A DNA stretch of 10,557 nt, from NCBI GenBank assembly GCA_002722385.1, contig PBLR01000009.1, positions 17,634 to 28,190 on the forward strand. Reading direction: 5' to 3'. Each line of letters opens with the position of its first letter. Positions within the stretch are counted from its first letter, which is position 1. The DNA comes from SAR116 cluster bacterium. GTDB lineage: Bacteria > Pseudomonadota > Alphaproteobacteria > Puniceispirillales > Puniceispirillaceae. A program made the translations under genes and the position numbers. This document shows positions 1 to 7,148 of the stretch, one piece after another. The notes beneath the pieces were generated by a model. That model saw nothing but the letters and a program-made list of their open reading frames with translations, did not search any database and was not told where the DNA came from.

Positions 1-492
1 TCACGCTGGGGCCGCCTGGATGGGTTTGTGGCCAATGCCGGCCAGCTGGGTCAGATGGCCCCGATGCCCCATATTGACCCGGAAATCTTTGAACGAACGA
101 TATTGGTGAATGTCACCTCTGTCTGGCACCAGATTGCGGCATTTGACGGGCTGTTGCGCGCCGCCCCGGCAGGCCGCGTTGTGCTGGTCTCAAGCGGTGC
201 TGCGCACGGCGATCGGGCATATTGGGGAGCTTATGCTGTATCCAAAGCCGGATTGGAAGCGATGGGCCGGGCCTGGGCAGCTGAAAGCGAAAAAACAAAT
301 ATGCGCATTAACCTGCTGGACCCGGGGGCAACCCGTACAGCCATGCGGGCAGCAGCCTATCCTGGTGAGGACCCGGATAACCTGCCCACTGCTGACGATA
401 TCGCACCTGCTTTTTTGCATCTACTCAGCCCAGCCTGTGACAGTCAGGGAACGCTGTATCGCGCAGCAGACTTAATCCAGCGGCTTAGCTAA
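1..492 (+). CDS. YciK-like short-chain dehydrogenase/reductase (5' end cut off by window)
   Basis: This is the C-terminal part of a classical SDR oxidoreductase. The reading frame is open from base 1, so the start and the Rossmann TGxxxGIG motif lie outside the window. Visible SDR landmarks are the NAG motif (nt 34-42), the active-site Asn in VNVT (nt 109), the catalytic Ser (nt 193) in VSSGAA, and YAVSK with Tyr at nt 232 and Lys at nt 244. The Ser-to-Tyr spacing of 13 residues is canonical. From memory, the WGAYAxSK block and the later DPGATRTAMRAAAYPGEDP stretch resemble E. coli YciK, an SDR annotated as a putative oxoacyl reductase whose substrate is not settled. The enzyme should be cytoplasmic and NAD(P)-dependent. 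It converges on mnmC, with the two stops four bases apart. The family call is secure; the YciK subfamily is likely; the substrate is unknown. Confidence 0.9.
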   Translation, partial: SRWGRLDGFVANAGQLGQMAPMPHIDPEIFERTILVNVTSVWHQIAAFDGLLRAAPAGRVVLVSSGAAHGDRAYWGAYAVSKAGLEAMGRAWAAESEKTNMRINLLDPGATRTAMRAAAYPGEDPDNLPTADDIAPAFLHLLSPACDSQGTLYRAADLIQRLS

Positions 493-510
493 ACCGCTAG
501 AGCTTTTTTT
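479..510 (+). terminator. Possible weak intrinsic terminator after the SDR gene
   Basis: AGCGG (479-483) can pair with CCGCT (494-498), with a C/A mismatch and two further T-A pairs inside, around an AGCT loop. A run of seven T follows at 504-510. The hairpin covers both convergent stop codons. The T-run starts five bases after the stem rather than directly, and the stem is short, so this is only a candidate. No T-run lies on the other side to serve the mnmC strand. Confidence 0.3.
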
Positions 511-2311
511 CAAAAAATCGTTGTGGATTCAGACCTGACATGATCTGATACGGCAACGGCGGTACGTGTCCTGTAATCTGGCGGGCAACTGATTTGCCGA
601 TCAGACTGGCTAATGTCAGCCCGCGCGCGCCAAGAGCACTGACCACAGACACACCCGGCATAAGCGGCCCGGCCAAAGGCAATCTGTCTGGATAGGCCAA
701 CCGACGTGATGTGCGGCCCCGCCAAGCTGCAGGATCACCAGCCAAATCCCGCAATTCACTTGGCATCAGCTCAAGATTATGAAGATGACCTGCCGCCGTC
801 ACCGCAGTGTCACCGGTGGGGTCAAATCCGGCGCCCAAATATTGGCGACCTTCGATAACCGGTGTCAAATAGCCTGAATAATTCAGGGCAATCCGGGAAG
901 GGGCAAGAGAGGTGGTTGACGGCAAATCGCTGAGCTGGCCAGAGGTCACCTGATACGGGCCTAAATCCTGATTCACAAGCTGCAGCAAAGACGGCAAATC
1001 CGCCCCGGAACAAAACACAAGATGATCTGCTGTAAACCGCCGACCATCCTCACATTGTGCCAGCCAGTCTCCTGCCTGTCCTGACACAGAGACAAGCTTT
1101 GCGCCATAAAGGCGCGGCACAGATGCCGCCAGATGCTGGGCAAATTGTTGCGGGCGGATAACCGCACCTGTTTCAAAATACAAGCCAGACCTGGATAGAG
1201 GCAAGCCGGTGAGAGCCGACAGTTCTGCTGCATCTTTATAGACAGCCAGATCAACAGGAAACCCTTGTTCAGCCAGCTTTTTCTGACGAGAAGTTTTGCG
1301 GTCATCATGATCAAGGCTGACCACACCATCACTTAAAATCAGCTGATACGCATCCAAGAATTTTCTGGTGTCCGCCAGACAGGAAATCGACAGACGAGAG
1401 GATATCATATCCCCAACTGTTAAAAACGGCACCACAATACCTGCCGGATTACCAGAAGCCCCTGCCCCCGGCTGGTCAGCTGCATCAAGAATGGTAACCT
1501 CAGCCCCAAGGGCCTGCAGGCTGCCAGCAACAGCACAGCCCGCAATCCCGCCACCAATCACCAAAACAGAGCACGGAGACACAGCCTTTGCGTGCGCAAA
1601 ACCTTTGTCATAGCTTGCGGTGAGCATATCACGCTTGCGCCCGAAGCCAGCTGCTTTTTGAACGGTAAACCCGGCTTGAGCCAACGCCGTGCGCACCGCG
1701 GCGGCAACTGTAAAAGTGGCGAGGCTGGCCTGATGAGCAGATAGCCGCGCAATCTGCTGGCAAATCTGGCCAGACCACAAATCCGGGTTTTTGGCTGGTG
1801 AAAACCCGTCCATAAACCAGATATCAGCAGAAAAATCGAGCGTGGGAAGAACCTGTTCTGCCTGACCATAATGAAGGTGAAGGTCAATCTGGCCGTTCAG
1901 GAAGCTTAAGTGATGCACCCCCAGCCAACGGCGCGGCCACTGCTGGAGCAAGTCGTTGCAGAGGTCAACAAGCTCGGAAAAACCGCTTAGAGCCTGTGCA
2001 ACCACCTCTTTTGAGGGCGGGCAGCCTTCAACAGAAATATAGTCAATTTTTGATTTGCTGTTTGTGCGCAGTACTTCTGCACAGACGGCCAGAAAGTTCA
2101 GGCCTGTGCCAAACCCCGTCTCAGCAATGATGAGCGGCTCCCCCGTGGCCAGCCTGTCAGAAAGCCGGGTGCCGTTAATAAACACATGCTGTGTTTCTGC
2201 AAGCCCGCCATCTGTTGAAAAATAAATATCACCAAACCGTGATGACCGCAGGACCCCGTCTGTCAACACCGCATCTTCAGGTGGCAGTTGAGGCAGGGGC
2301 GGCTGAAACAC
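497..2311 (-). CDS. mnmC: Bifunctional tRNA 5-methylaminomethyl-2-thiouridine biosynthesis protein MnmC
   Basis: A 604-residue fused enzyme that completes mnm5s2U at the wobble position of certain tRNAs. The FAD-dependent C-terminal half turns the carboxymethylaminomethyl group into aminomethyl, and the SAM-dependent N-terminal half methylates it. The N-terminal MnmD-type domain (about 1-240) has the SAM loop ETGFGTGLNF (64-73) and DIWFMDGFSPAKNPDLWS (163-180). The C-terminal DAO-type oxidase domain begins with the dinucleotide-binding VIGGGIAG (251-258), followed by an acidic residue and GASGNPAGIVVP. It ends with SALGARGLTLASLIG, typical of the family. Length is slightly below the roughly 670 residues of E. 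coli MnmC. The start is GTG, chosen because an AAGGA Shine-Dalgarno sequence (2320-2324, minus strand) lies eight bases upstream and the nearby upstream ATG is out of frame. It stands alone, convergent with the SDR and divergent from the synthase gene. Confidence 0.95.
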   Translation of the reverse strand: MFQPPLPQLPPEDAVLTDGVLRSSRFGDIYFSTDGGLAETQHVFINGTRLSDRLATGEPLIIAETGFGTGLNFLAVCAEVLRTNSKSKIDYISVEGCPPSKEVVAQALSGFSELVDLCNDLLQQWPRRWLGVHHLSFLNGQIDLHLHYGQAEQVLPTLDFSADIWFMDGFSPAKNPDLWSGQICQQIARLSAHQASLATFTVAAAVRTALAQAGFTVQKAAGFGRKRDMLTASYDKGFAHAKAVSPCSVLVIGGGIAGCAVAGSLQALGAEVTILDAADQPGAGASGNPAGIVVPFLTVGDMISSRLSISCLADTRKFLDAYQLILSDGVVSLDHDDRKTSRQKKLAEQGFPVDLAVYKDAAELSALTGLPLSRSGLYFETGAVIRPQQFAQHLAASVPRLYGAKLVSVSGQAGDWLAQCEDGRRFTADHLVFCSGADLPSLLQLVNQDLGPYQVTSGQLSDLPSTTSLAPSRIALNYSGYLTPVIEGRQYLGAGFDPTGDTAVTAAGHLHNLELMPSELRDLAGDPAAWRGRTSRRLAYPDRLPLAGPLMPGVSVVSALGARGLTLASLIGKSVARQITGHVPPLPYQIMSGLNPQRFFEKKL

Positions 2312-2406
2312 GGTTCTTTTCCTTCATCTTTGTTTTTACGGTTTTCTGTGCTGTTGCCTGTCTTAGCACAAATTATGAACCGTGGTATTCTTGTTGTTAA
2401 GAAAAC
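2312..2406. promoter_or_regulatory. Divergent promoter region between mnmC and the synthase gene
   Basis: A 95-bp AT-richer gap between two diverging genes must hold promoters for both if neither is read from elsewhere. For the + strand, TTAGCA (2363-2368) and TATTCT (2386-2391) are 17 bp apart, each matching four of six sigma-70 consensus bases. This pair is weak, and no transcript start can be proved. If it is used, transcription would begin near 2398 and favour the internal ATG cluster at 2443-2452 over the GTG at 2407 as start of the synthase. I found no clear operator palindrome. Confidence 0.3.
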
Positions 2407-3725
2407 GTGTTTCTGACTGGTAACCGAGCCTCGCAACCTTGGATGTGGATGATGCAGCATGTTTTGATTTTCTGGCTGTCACGATTTGTCCAGACCGGAC
2501 AGCTGACGATACAAATCGACACTGGACAAAAATTTCTGCTGAACGGCAAAGGCTCTGGATCAGAGCAGATAGCCGTCAGTATCCGTTTAAAAAACAGCAC
2601 TCAGTTGCTGCGGCTTTTGCTTCGCCCTGATCCGGTTTGCGGCGAGCTGTATGTTGATGGTGATTTGCAAATCACATCAGGCACGCTCAGCCAGTTTATG
2701 GATTTCCTGTTTATCAATGGCAAGCATTGGCAGACATCTCCTGCCGGCAAGCTGATCAGCCACTTATACAAGCTGACCGCCTGGTGCCGGACAATAAACC
2801 CGGTTGCCCGGTCCAAGCGGAATGTTGCGCATCATTATGATTTGACAGATCAGCTGTTTGATTTGTTTCTGGACCGCCAGCGCCAATATTCCTGTGCTTA
2901 TTTTGCCGAGGAGACAGATGATCTGGAAATGGCGCAGAACCGGAAGATTGCCCGCCTGGCCGCGAAGCTAAACCTGGCAAAGAATCACAGGATATTGGCT
3001 GTGGATGGGGCGGGCTGGCCACAGCCTTGAACATCCTGTCGCCTGACACACATGTCACCGGCATCACCTTATCAGAAAACCAGTTTCACTATTTCAAACA
3101 GGCGATTGACACCCATGCAAGGAACGACCGGTTGTCGGTTTTTCTTCAGGATTACAGAATCTTAGGAAACAGACAATTTGACAGGATTGTATCTGTTGGC
3201 ATGCTGGAACATGTTGGCAGACAGCAGTTTGACCAGTTCTTTTCCTGTGTTGACCAGTATCTCTGCCCGGATGGTGTTGCCGTCATTCATGCAATTGGGC
3301 GGTTTGGCAAAGCCCAGCCGACCAGCCCCTGGATTGACAAATATATTTTCCCCGGCGGGTATCTGCCAAATCTGGAGCAAATCACACGCTCAGTCGAAAA
3401 AACCAGTTTAAAGATAACAGATATTGAGATTATGCGGCTTCACTACGCAAAGACGCTGGCAGCGTGGCGAGACGCGTTTGAGGCAAATAAATCACAGCTC
3501 TCTGAAATTTACGATGAACGTTTTATCCGGTTGTGGCGGTTTTACCTTCTCGCGTGTGAAAACTATTTCGCCCATGGCTGTGGCATGGTATTTCAGATTC
3601 AACTGACCCATCGTCAGGATGCTGTGCCGCTGACGCGTGCCTATATCGCCGAAAAAGAAGCTCAATTTACAGACCGTTTATGTCAGACCGCCCTTTCTGG
3701 AAAACAAAACCCCTCGCCCAGCTAA
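2407..3725 (+). pseudogene. cfa: Frameshifted cyclopropane-fatty-acyl-phospholipid synthase-type SAM methyltransferase
   Basis: Enzymes of this family transfer a methyl(ene) group from SAM to unsaturated acyl chains of membrane phospholipids. The 5' part stays open from the GTG at 2407 to the TGA at 3028-3030; homology suggests the true start is one of the ATGs at 2443-2452. The 3' part continues in another frame (DIGCGWGGLATAL from 2991) to the stop at 3723-3725. Residues matching the E. coli Cfa catalytic set (C139, E239, H266, Y317, C354) are all present: Cys in QYSCAYF (nt 2893), Glu in GMLEHVG (3207), His in VIHAIG (3288), Tyr in HYAKTLAAW (3444) and Cys in LLACENYF (3555). Repaired length would be about 430-442 residues. 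The break falls in the SAM-binding motif I, so neither half should work alone. It may be a recent pseudogene, a slipping repeat, or a sequence error. A related fatty-acid methyltransferase activity is also possible. Confidence 0.85.
2991..2997 (+). other. Frameshift site: single GATATTG where two tandem copies are expected
   Basis: Frame 1 reads N-H-R-I-L up to 2997, and the other frame reads D-I-G-C-G-W from 2991, so the two overlap on GATATTG. Writing this heptamer twice restores one uninterrupted frame reading NHRILDIGCGWGG, the family's motif I. A single-base deletion would also restore frame but would leave NHRDIGCG, lacking the two hydrophobic residues of the beta strand. There is no slippery heptamer here that would support programmed -1 frameshifting. 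Confidence 0.75.
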
Positions 3726-4135
3726 CCCCTCAGGAATGGGAATCTTTATGTGATGGCTGTGGCAAATGCTGTGTGTTAAAGCTTGAAGATATGGACACAG
3801 GGGCTGTTTATTACACTGATGTCGCCTGCAAAATGCTGGATTGCCAGACCGGAAAATGCCGTGATTATGACAACCGCAAACTGCATGTCCCTGATTGTGT
3901 TCTGCTCACCCCTCAGTCTGTTGAACAACTGGCCTGGATGCCGAAAACCTGTGCGTACAGGCTGGTTTATGAAGGCCATGATCTGCCCGATTGGCACCCG
4001 CTGGTATCCGGGACCAGTGATACCGTCAGACAGGCCGGACAATGCGTGGCTGGCCGCGTCTTTCCAGAAGGCAGTGTTGAAGACGATGATATGGCAGACC
4101 ATATAACAGATTGGGATTCACCGGCCACAGACTGA
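3680..4135 (+). CDS. YcgN/UPF0260 family cysteine-cluster protein
   Basis: A 151-residue cytoplasmic protein of the YcgN (UPF0260) family, related to the YkgJ-type CxxC cluster proteins, which are thought to bind zinc or an iron-sulfur centre. Its function is not established. Family features are the N-terminal FWKTKPLAQLTPQEWESL, the LCDGCGKCC cluster (Cys 24, 27, 30, 31), further Cys at 50, 55, 60, 73, 91 and 122, TCAYRLVYEG, and DWHPLVSG near 105-111. Length matches the usual 145-155 residues. The ATG overlaps the last 46 bases of the frameshifted synthase gene and has no clear Shine-Dalgarno sequence, so its translation may depend on ribosomes arriving from upstream. It is followed after 14 bases by a small membrane protein gene. 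Family assignment is firm; biochemical role is unknown. Confidence 0.92.
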   Translation: MSDRPFWKTKPLAQLTPQEWESLCDGCGKCCVLKLEDMDTGAVYYTDVACKMLDCQTGKCRDYDNRKLHVPDCVLLTPQSVEQLAWMPKTCAYRLVYEGHDLPDWHPLVSGTSDTVRQAGQCVAGRVFPEGSVEDDDMADHITDWDSPATD

Positions 4136-4137
4136 AC

Positions 4138-4142
4138 GGAGG
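4138..4142 (+). promoter_or_regulatory. Strong Shine-Dalgarno GGAGG fixing the start of the 59-residue protein
   Basis: GGAGG lies seven bases before ATG 4150, the best ribosome site among the + genes of this run. It supports translation of the small downstream frame and selects 4150 (or the adjacent GTG at 4147) over the in-frame ATG at 4111, which lies inside the ycgN-like gene. Confidence 0.7.
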
Positions 4143-4149
4143 TCATGTG

Positions 4150-4329
4150 ATGAATATGCGCTGGCTCATCTATCTTTTGCTGACAGGTCTGATTCTGTCC
4201 ACCATCTGGCGATATGATTTCAGTGATAATCCAGACCCCAGCTGGACCAAATGCACAGAATCATTGCTGGTGCAGACACTGACCGGAAAATGTACCCTCA
4301 GATATGAGGGTGAGACAGAACCTTCATAG
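4150..4329 (+). CDS. Small single-span membrane protein, unknown function
   Basis: A 59-residue protein that I do not recognise. An N-terminal hydrophobic segment (about residues 4-20, WLIYLLLTGLILSTIW) preceded by Arg could be an uncleaved signal anchor; there is no lipobox Cys. The rest is polar, with two cysteines at 35 and 48 that could form a disulfide if exported. The reading is supported by a GGAGG Shine-Dalgarno sequence at ideal spacing, by its position 14 bases after the ycgN-like gene on the same strand, and by a hydrophobic N-terminus. It may be a small periplasm-facing membrane protein. I cannot tell whether relatives exist; conservation across neighbouring species would settle whether the gene is real. 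Confidence 0.65.
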   Translation: MNMRWLIYLLLTGLILSTIWRYDFSDNPDPSWTKCTESLLVQTLTGKCTLRYEGETEPS

Positions 4330-4344
4330 GCCGCAGTTTTCTGA

Positions 4345-4509
4345 ATGCCCGATAAACAGAAAAAAGGCCGGATGGTCAAAAAATCAGAGCTGGATGAAAA
4401 AATCTGCCTGACCTGCAAACGGCCCTTTTCCTGGCGGAAAAAATGGGCGCGGGATTGGGAGTCAGTAAAATTCTGCTCAAAACGCTGCCGCGGGGAATTT
4501 AAACCCTGA
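4345..4509 (+). CDS. DUF2256 family small zinc-ribbon-like protein
   Basis: A 54-residue basic protein with CLTC (21-24), then RPFSWRKKWARDWESVKFCSKRC, giving a C-x2-C ... C-x3-C arrangement (Cys 21, 24, 44, 48). This is the signature of DUF2256 (recalled as PF10013), whose members are about 45-60 residues with a CxxCxRPFxWRKKW core. It probably binds one zinc ion; its role is unknown. In other bacteria, as far as I recall, DUF2256 genes are often found near cryptochrome/photolyase genes, but none is in this window. Translation from ATG 4345 lacks a clear Shine-Dalgarno sequence. ATG 4372, preceded by AAGG (4364-4367) at short spacing, would give a 45-residue protein whose N-terminus also suits the family. 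It ends nine bases from the convergent ligase gene. Confidence 0.85.
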   Translation: MPDKQKKGRMVKKSELDEKICLTCKRPFSWRKKWARDWESVKFCSKRCRGEFKP

Positions 4510-4518
4510 ACACAGCGT

Positions 4519-6108
4519 TTATAAATCAATCAGCTGTTTCAATTGGTCAATATGATCTGCTTCATCAACCAGCTTGTCCCAACGGATGGCATGAAACCGG
4601 GGAAACCGAGTCGCGATGCCGGATTTATGCCGCCCGGACAGATGCAGAGAATCAAACGCGACTTCAACCACAATTTTCTGTTCAACCTCACGCACAGGCC
4701 CGAATTTATTTGTCGTATGCTCCCGCACAAATTTATCCAGCCTGGATAATTCTGCATCTGTGAACCCTGAATAGGCTTTGCATACAGGCACCAGAACAAG
4801 ATCATCTGCTGGCCCCATCCAGGCGCCCAAAGTGAAATCAGAATAATAAGAAGAGCGTTTACCATGACCGCGCTGAGCATAAATAATCACCAAATCAGCA
4901 TAGAGCGGATCACGTTTCCATTTAAACCACAGCCCCTTTTCCCGGCCTGCCCGATACAGACTGTCTTTGGCTTTGATCATAACCCCTTCGATCAGCCCGC
5001 CTTGCCGGCAATTTTCACGAAAATCTGACAGCTCTACCTGATCTGTAACCTGAAGCGGGGCAGACAGGTCAGAAAACTCATGGTCAATTTTTTGAAATTC
5101 AGCCTCCAGGCGCGTTCGTCTGTCGGCAAGAGGTGTGCTGCGTAAATCTTCATCCCCCACCGTGAGCAGATCATAAAACCGCAGAAAAACGGGTGAGTCT
5201 GCTTGTAATTTCGGGCTGGCTGTCTTCCGGTTCAGGCGTTGCTGAAGCGCGTTGAAATTGTCAATCGCGTCTGGCTGGCCAGCCAGGATTTCGCCGTCAA
5301 GAACCCCTCGCCAGCTCATCGGCCGGGTCAGTTCGGGAAAGGCTGACGAGATATCATCACCAGATCGCGAAAACAACCTGACCCCCTCTTCAGCAGAAAC
5401 AAGCTGAATACGCGCGCCATCCCATTTCCATTCAATCTGCCAGTCAGCCAGATCAAGTGAGGCCAGTGTCTTCTCATCAATCGGTGAGGCCAGCATCACA
5501 GGATGAAACACGGCCCGGCCCGCTGCGTCCGGCCTGTCTACACGCCCGTCCAGCCAGTCAAACAACTCGGTATAGGGCGGCGCAAGCAAAGGCCAGATTT
5601 CTTCAATTTCCGTAACATCTCGGCCATAGGCCTGGGCCAGCGCAACCCGCACCAGACGGGCAGACACACCGACCCGCATCCCCCCTGTTGCCAGCTTCAG
5701 CAGTGCCCAGCGTTCAGAGACCTGCATGTCATTCATCCAGACCGCCAGCTGCGCGGCGGCCTGATCCCGTTTCACGGCTGAAAGGGTCGTGATAATCTGA
5801 GACAAAGAGGGCTGTCCAGACGGCTCTGTGGGTTTGCGATCAGGCCACAGCAAGGCAACTGTTTCTGCCAAATCACCAACAAAATCATAAGATAAGGCAA
5901 ATAAATCCGGGTCCGTCACCTGTCCTGCCAGTTCGCGAACCACACCAGCCTTAACAGAACGAAACGATAAATCAGATGTCAGTGCCGCCAGACCATAACC
6001 ACGATCGGGATCAGCAGTTGTTTTGATCCAATTGACAAGATGTGCCAGCTTTACATTCCGCCGCGGCGAGAATAAAAGCGCGTCAAGCAGATCAGAAAAG
6101 CCCTTCAT
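4519..6108 (-). CDS. ATP-dependent DNA ligase of the ligase-associated damage response set
   Basis: A 529-residue bacterial ATP-dependent DNA ligase that seals nicks through an enzyme-adenylate. The N-terminal third (about 1-205) is an alpha-helical DNA-binding domain. The adenylation domain has motif I EWKWDGAR with the nucleotide-accepting Lys228, motif III LFSRSGDD (245-252), VLDGEIL with Glu273, motif IIIa LRFYDLL (309-315), motif IV EGVMIKA (374-380) and motif V WFKWKRD (394-400). The C-terminal OB domain ends with motif VI-like TRFPRFHAIRWDK (500-512). Length and motifs fit the group annotated as 'cisplatin damage response ATP-dependent DNA ligase', distinct from the replicative NAD-dependent LigA and from LigD. 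Its ATG overlaps the exonuclease stop in an ATGA, indicating translational coupling. The two helicase/phosphoesterase partners are encoded divergently nearby. Confidence 0.95.
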   Translation of the reverse strand: MKGFSDLLDALLFSPRRNVKLAHLVNWIKTTADPDRGYGLAALTSDLSFRSVKAGVVRELAGQVTDPDLFALSYDFVGDLAETVALLWPDRKPTEPSGQPSLSQIITTLSAVKRDQAAAQLAVWMNDMQVSERWALLKLATGGMRVGVSARLVRVALAQAYGRDVTEIEEIWPLLAPPYTELFDWLDGRVDRPDAAGRAVFHPVMLASPIDEKTLASLDLADWQIEWKWDGARIQLVSAEEGVRLFSRSGDDISSAFPELTRPMSWRGVLDGEILAGQPDAIDNFNALQQRLNRKTASPKLQADSPVFLRFYDLLTVGDEDLRSTPLADRRTRLEAEFQKIDHEFSDLSAPLQVTDQVELSDFRENCRQGGLIEGVMIKAKDSLYRAGREKGLWFKWKRDPLYADLVIIYAQRGHGKRSSYYSDFTLGAWMGPADDLVLVPVCKAYSGFTDAELSRLDKFVREHTTNKFGPVREVEQKIVVEVAFDSLHLSGRHKSGIATRFPRFHAIRWDKLVDEADHIDQLKQLIDL

Positions 6109-7115
6109 TCTGAGGCCTCTTCATAGCCAATTAGTGATAAGGCCCTGGCAGTGATGCCAAGCTGTGCACAGGCATGAAGAAGCGCATCTTCGCGCCCATG
6201 GGTGATCCACACCTCTTTCGGCTTGATCTCAGATAAAGTGGTCAGCAAATCAGGCCAGTCAGCATGGTCAGATAATATGACAGGCAGTTCCACCCCTCTT
6301 TGCTTTGCTCTTTGCCGGACCTGCATCCAGCCAGAGGCAAACGCAAATAACGGGTCTGTCAGGCGTTGGGCCCATTTTGAGGCAAAGGCAGAAGGCGGAG
6401 CAATCACAATCTGGCCAACTAGTTCAGGCTGTGTCTGACCTGCCTTCCCGGCTGACGCCGGACGCAGTGGCCCCAGCTCTACACCGTGTCGCTCATAAAG
6501 CTCACACAATTTCTGCAGCGCGCCGTGAATATAAATGGGCTGGTTGTAACCAGCCTGACGCAACATCGCAATAATACGCTGGGCCTTACCCAGCGCATAG
6601 GCGCCGACCAGCACGGTGCGATCAGGAAATAGATATTTCGCTTGCAGCAGCTTTTCAATTTCTGCTTCCGGCGGCGGATGACGAAAGACCGGCAGCGCGA
6701 ATGTGGCTTCAGTAATAAACACATCACAAGGCACGACCTCAAACGGCTGGCAGGTGGGGTCTGGCGCCCGCTTATAGTCACCAGCAGCCACCAGACGCTG
6801 ATCCTGAAAATCAACAATCACTTGTGCACTGCCCAAAACATGGCCGGCAGGGGCCATTGATATCTGCGTCTGGCCGAGCTGAAGCGTTTCACCATAGGCA
6901 AGCGGCGTTACAGATTGCGCAAAATTCTGCCCATAACGAGACGCCATAATATCAAGTGTCTGCGGCGTGGCGATCACATGGTCATGACCGGCCCGGGCAT
7001 GATCTGCATGACCATGGGTAATCAGCGCAAGCGGCTGAGGAGATACCGGGTCAATCATGGCCTTTGCAGGCAGAACGGACAAACCGCTATTTTTTGTTTT
7101 GACCCAGTTCAACAT
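6105..7115 (-). CDS. Ligase-associated metallo-beta-lactamase/beta-CASP exonuclease
   Basis: A 336-residue metal-dependent nuclease related to SNM1/Artemis and CPSF-73-type enzymes. It corresponds to the family named 'ligase-associated DNA damage response exonuclease'. Metal ligands are visible: THGHADHA (His34, His36, Asp38, His39), AGHVLGSAQ (His92), AGDYKR (Asp113), TEATF (Glu136), SDHADW (His284) and THGRE (His306). The beta-CASP insertion lies between about 140 and 280. Length is typical. Start ATG 7115 gives the expected short lead into GLSVLPAKAMIDP. Only a weak GAAG ribosome site precedes it, so it may be coupled to the GST gene ending 33 bases upstream. Its stop overlaps the ligase start. 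Inferred role: end processing before ligation in DNA damage repair. Confidence 0.94.
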   Translation of the reverse strand: MLNWVKTKNSGLSVLPAKAMIDPVSPQPLALITHGHADHARAGHDHVIATPQTLDIMASRYGQNFAQSVTPLAYGETLQLGQTQISMAPAGHVLGSAQVIVDFQDQRLVAAGDYKRAPDPTCQPFEVVPCDVFITEATFALPVFRHPPPEAEIEKLLQAKYLFPDRTVLVGAYALGKAQRIIAMLRQAGYNQPIYIHGALQKLCELYERHGVELGPLRPASAGKAGQTQPELVGQIVIAPPSAFASKWAQRLTDPLFAFASGWMQVRQRAKQRGVELPVILSDHADWPDLLTTLSEIKPKEVWITHGREDALLHACAQLGITARALSLIGYEEASE

Positions 7116-7148
7116 AGCTTCAGTCGATTACGCCCTATCAGTTTACCT

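Noticed and set aside
973..1332. 119-codon open frame on - inside mnmC
   Set aside because: It is in another frame of the secure mnmC gene, and its composition looks like a frame-shifted reading, not a protein family.
2985..3000. Programmed -1 ribosomal frameshifting as the explanation for the split synthase gene
   Set aside because: There is no X-XXY-YYZ slippery heptamer, and a -1 slip here would drop two conserved hydrophobic residues of motif I. Loss of a heptamer copy explains the data better.
4510..4540. Possible hairpin (ACAGC/GCTGT) between the DUF2256 and ligase stops
   Set aside because: The stem is five pairs around a 16-base loop with no T-run placed to terminate either strand.
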